Shown here one piece after another: positions 61,967-64,000 of a stretch of DNA of 64,000 bases (position 1 is the stretch's first letter; the number at the start of each line of letters is the position of its first letter). The stretch is from Proteus sp. FME41. GTDB lineage: Bacteria > Pseudomonadota > Gammaproteobacteria > Enterobacterales > Enterobacteriaceae. A program made the translations under genes and the position numbers. The notes beneath the pieces were generated by a model. The model was not told where the DNA came from. It searched no databases and saw only the letters and a program-made list of their open reading frames with translations. Location of the stretch: assembly GCF_014897315.1 (NCBI RefSeq), contig NZ_JABUYL010000014.1, forward strand, positions 1 through 64,000, in the 5' to 3' direction.

Positions 61967-63254
61967 TCACTCTTTATTAGAAAAAGATTTATTTAAAATA
62001 ACTTTATTTTTTTCCATATTTTGCTCATTTAATTTCATTCCATTTATTTCAGCTGAAATACAGCCAATAATTGGTATATTTATAATCTTACTTAGTATAT
62101 TTAATTTTATTTTCTTCCAAAAAATAAGTAAAAGTGGATTAGTAGTTCTTTTTTTCTTTATTATTTTACTACCATCTCTTATTTATGGAATAAAAAATGG
62201 ATTATCTAATGCCGCTACATATTTTATGTATATGATCGGACCTGCTATCTTTTGTTATTTCTATAAGAATTTTGACTTATTAAGCACAAAACAAATAAAG
62301 TTTTATATTTATATTTTCATATATTTTTCAATTATTCAAACATTATCCCCTGAGTTCATAAATAATTTAATTAATCCTTATTTTGAATTATTAATAAAAC
62401 GAGCTAGATTTGGAACTTATGGAGATATGCGTGGGGTTGGAATATTATATTCAGAACCAGCACATGCTGCAAAGTATATCTTTTTAATTTGTGTCTTTAT
62501 TATATCCTATAGGCTTACACCTCATATATATACTAAAAATAGTAATTTCAAAACCAATTTTCTCATTGTACTTATCTTTATTTGTATTATTTTAAATAAA
62601 AGTGCATCTTTATACTTTATGTTTTTATTACTATTAGTTATATTTTTATTCTTTTATTTCTTTAGAATAAGCTCATCTAAAATAATAATTTCTTCTTTAA
62701 TTTTAATTATATTACCCCTCTACATATGGTTAAGTTATACTTTTAATATTGGAGTTATTCTTCCTACAAGAATTTCTAGTTTAATTGACTCATTTTGGAT
62801 GGTTAAAGACAGATTCACTTTAAATGATATCCAATACTTTGGGAGTATAAGGCTTATATCTGTCATTTCAGGATATGTAGGTGGTATTATTGAACCAATG
62901 GGTGTTGGTATTGGTAATGGTGGAAAAGAAATATTTCTAATTATGAATCAAGTTGGTTTTGATACTAACTCAATTACATTTTTAACAACTCAAAATGTAG
63001 AATTTTTAAAACCAAACTCATATGGAGCTCAAATTGCATTAGAAAGCGGATTATTAGGATTAATTCTAATTATTATTTTATCTACATACTGTCTTTGTCA
63101 AATTAAAGTAAATTCAAATACTAACTGTTTTTATAGTTCAGTTTTAGTTATTTCTATATTTCAAATTCTATTTTTCAGTACAACAACAGTTACTGCACCT
63201 TGGTTAATGCTTGCTCTTTCACTATATGCTTTAAAACGGTTGAATTTTAGATGA
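61956..63254 (+). CDS. wzy: O-antigen polymerase (Wzy-like)
   Basis: A 432-residue membrane protein with about eleven hydrophobic segments. A larger hydrophilic loop (about residues 270-350) includes GVGIGNGGKEIF. Topology, size and cluster position fit Wzy polymerases, which link O-units in the periplasm; sequence identity in this family is always low. RGVGILYSEPAHAAK is a recognisable Wzy-type segment. The start appears to be TTG at 61956 behind AGAGGAAA, overlapping the previous stop. It ends in ATGA overlap with the next gene. Confidence 0.78.
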   Translation: MSCSHSLLEKDLFKITLFFSIFCSFNFIPFISAEIQPIIGIFIILLSIFNFIFFQKISKSGLVVLFFFIILLPSLIYGIKNGLSNAATYFMYMIGPAIFCYFYKNFDLLSTKQIKFYIYIFIYFSIIQTLSPEFINNLINPYFELLIKRARFGTYGDMRGVGILYSEPAHAAKYIFLICVFIISYRLTPHIYTKNSNFKTNFLIVLIFICIILNKSASLYFMFLLLLVIFLFFYFFRISSSKIIISSLILIILPLYIWLSYTFNIGVILPTRISSLIDSFWMVKDRFTLNDIQYFGSIRLISVISGYVGGIIEPMGVGIGNGGKEIFLIMNQVGFDTNSITFLTTQNVEFLKPNSYGAQIALESGLLGLILIIILSTYCLCQIKVNSNTNCFYSSVLVISIFQILFFSTTTVTAPWLMLALSLYALKRLNFR

Positions 63255-63985
63255 ATATTTTTTACGATTATTGGTGCTTATTTGTGATTCCATTTCTTTA
63301 TGGAATGATGCTATTTATAGAGTTTATATCACAGTATAGTCGTGTTGCTGGATATTTTATTGATAAAAATGCAATTGCATATTCACTACAAAACACAACA
63401 TTCACTTTAACCCGTTTTTTCTCTGTATTATTAATGCCTCTCATTGGTTTCATGGTTGATAAAAATTACCAGCCTAGTACTTTTTTATTATGTGTTATAA
63501 TATCTTTCTATTTTGTATTCATTCTTGGTTCCTTAGTGTTTTTCTTAAGAAGAAAAATATGCTACTTCTATATCGGCTTTATTGAAAAATACATTTCTGG
63601 TTATGGTTTAATTAAATCATTTTTTAAATCCTTTCACTTAAATAAAAGCTATGACATCTCAGAATTAAATCATTATAAAATAGATATAAAGTATTTCTTT
63701 ATTTCTGTTTTTATTTATGCTATTCACGCATTAGGTGTTTTTGTAACATTTTATTTTGCTTTAATATCTCCAGATAATAAAATAATGATTACTCAGACAT
63801 CTGGTATAATCAACGCTTTTGCAACTTTACTTTTAACATTTAAAATTGATCCTGCTTTATCCGTTGCAATAGAGAAAAGAACTAATTTTATATCTTCTTT
63901 TATGTCTATATTTTATGCTCGTTTATTTGTTTTCTTTTTTATAGCGCCATTCATATTCTTTATTATTTATAAGGTGTTCCAATAA
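63251..63985 (+). CDS. Amj-like (lipid II flippase family) membrane protein
   Basis: A 244-residue protein with about six hydrophobic segments. The stretch EFISQYSRVAGYFIDKNAIAYSLQNTTFTLTRFF followed by MPLIGFMVDK (residues 24-72) has the layout of the Amj/DUF2837 family. That family's founder, Bacillus subtilis Amj, flips lipid II. Here it follows wzy, where a Wzx O-unit flippase is expected, so it may flip the undecaprenyl-linked repeat unit (inference). The family assignment is from pattern memory and needs a profile search. It is coupled to wzy by ATGA. Confidence 0.6.
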   Translation: MNIFYDYWCLFVIPFLYGMMLFIEFISQYSRVAGYFIDKNAIAYSLQNTTFTLTRFFSVLLMPLIGFMVDKNYQPSTFLLCVIISFYFVFILGSLVFFLRRKICYFYIGFIEKYISGYGLIKSFFKSFHLNKSYDISELNHYKIDIKYFFISVFIYAIHALGVFVTFYFALISPDNKIMITQTSGIINAFATLLLTFKIDPALSVAIEKRTNFISSFMSIFYARLFVFFFIAPFIFFIIYKVFQ

Positions 63986-63987
63986 AA

Positions 63988-64000
63988 ATGAAATTTTCAA
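63988..64000 (+). CDS. start of the next cluster gene (truncated by the window)
   Basis: An ATG two bases after the preceding stop begins MKFS and runs off the window. The tight spacing suggests the operon continues. Nothing can be said of its function. Confidence 0.4.

Noticed and set aside
55271-64000. Prophage or transposon as the source of the AT-rich tail
   Set aside because: No integrase, transposase or phage structural genes are seen; gene content and the ops elements explain it as a surface-polysaccharide cluster.

Overview
The window is a contiguous chromosomal segment of a low-GC enterobacterium of the family Morganellaceae, most likely the genus Proteus. The housekeeping proteins closely resemble their E. 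coli orthologues, and gene order follows the E. coli btuB-arg and met-glp-pfkA-cpx neighbourhoods with family-specific changes: argG lies inside the arginine operon, and a surface-polysaccharide cluster starts directly after cpxA. A cpxA-linked O-antigen locus is characteristic of Proteus, where the other flank is secB (outside this window). Species cannot be fixed from the window.

Region by region. 1-290: promoters and boxA leader of an rRNA operon that runs leftwards out of the window. 291-8412: murI, btuB (with a cobalamin riboswitch), trmA, yijD-fabR, sthA and oxyR. 8413-14252: the arginine regulon, argCBGH facing argE across a double ARG box. 14266-23860: a block absent from this place in E. 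coli, holding poxB, an uncharacterised operon (DUF3100 membrane protein, small membrane protein, M20 amidohydrolase) facing a CysB-like LysR regulator, and proP-phrB. 23885-28200: ppc, a cyclase-family hydrolase and a putative tiny gene with a possible -1 frameshift. 28342-32625: metBL and metJ around a tandem met-box operator. 32688-41473: rpmE, priA, cytR, ftsN, hslVU, menA, rraA and zapB. 41650-49763: glpFK, emrD, fpr, yiiR, yiiQ, tpiA and sbp. 50028-55270: pfkA, an orphan short-chain dehydrogenase, and the Cpx envelope-stress locus (cpxP with a CpxQ-like 3' UTR small RNA, divergent from cpxRA across a perfect CpxR box).

55271-64000: a markedly AT-rich surface-polysaccharide cluster that continues past the window end. 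It carries two JUMPstart/ops elements about 4.1 kb apart. The first precedes a four-gene module (VioA-like sugar aminotransferase, glycosyltransferase, WbqC-family protein, hexapeptide acyltransferase) that looks suited to making an N-acylated amino-dideoxy sugar. The second precedes a TagD-like glycerol-phosphate cytidylyltransferase, a TagB/TagF-like polyol-phosphate transferase, a glycosyltransferase, a Wzy-like polymerase and an Amj-like (lipid II flippase family) membrane protein. The inferred product is an O-polysaccharide carrying glycerol phosphate. The most interesting points are the duplicated ops sites bracketing a cassette, the Amj-like protein where a Wzx flippase is expected, and the small frameshifted ORF at 28043-28200.
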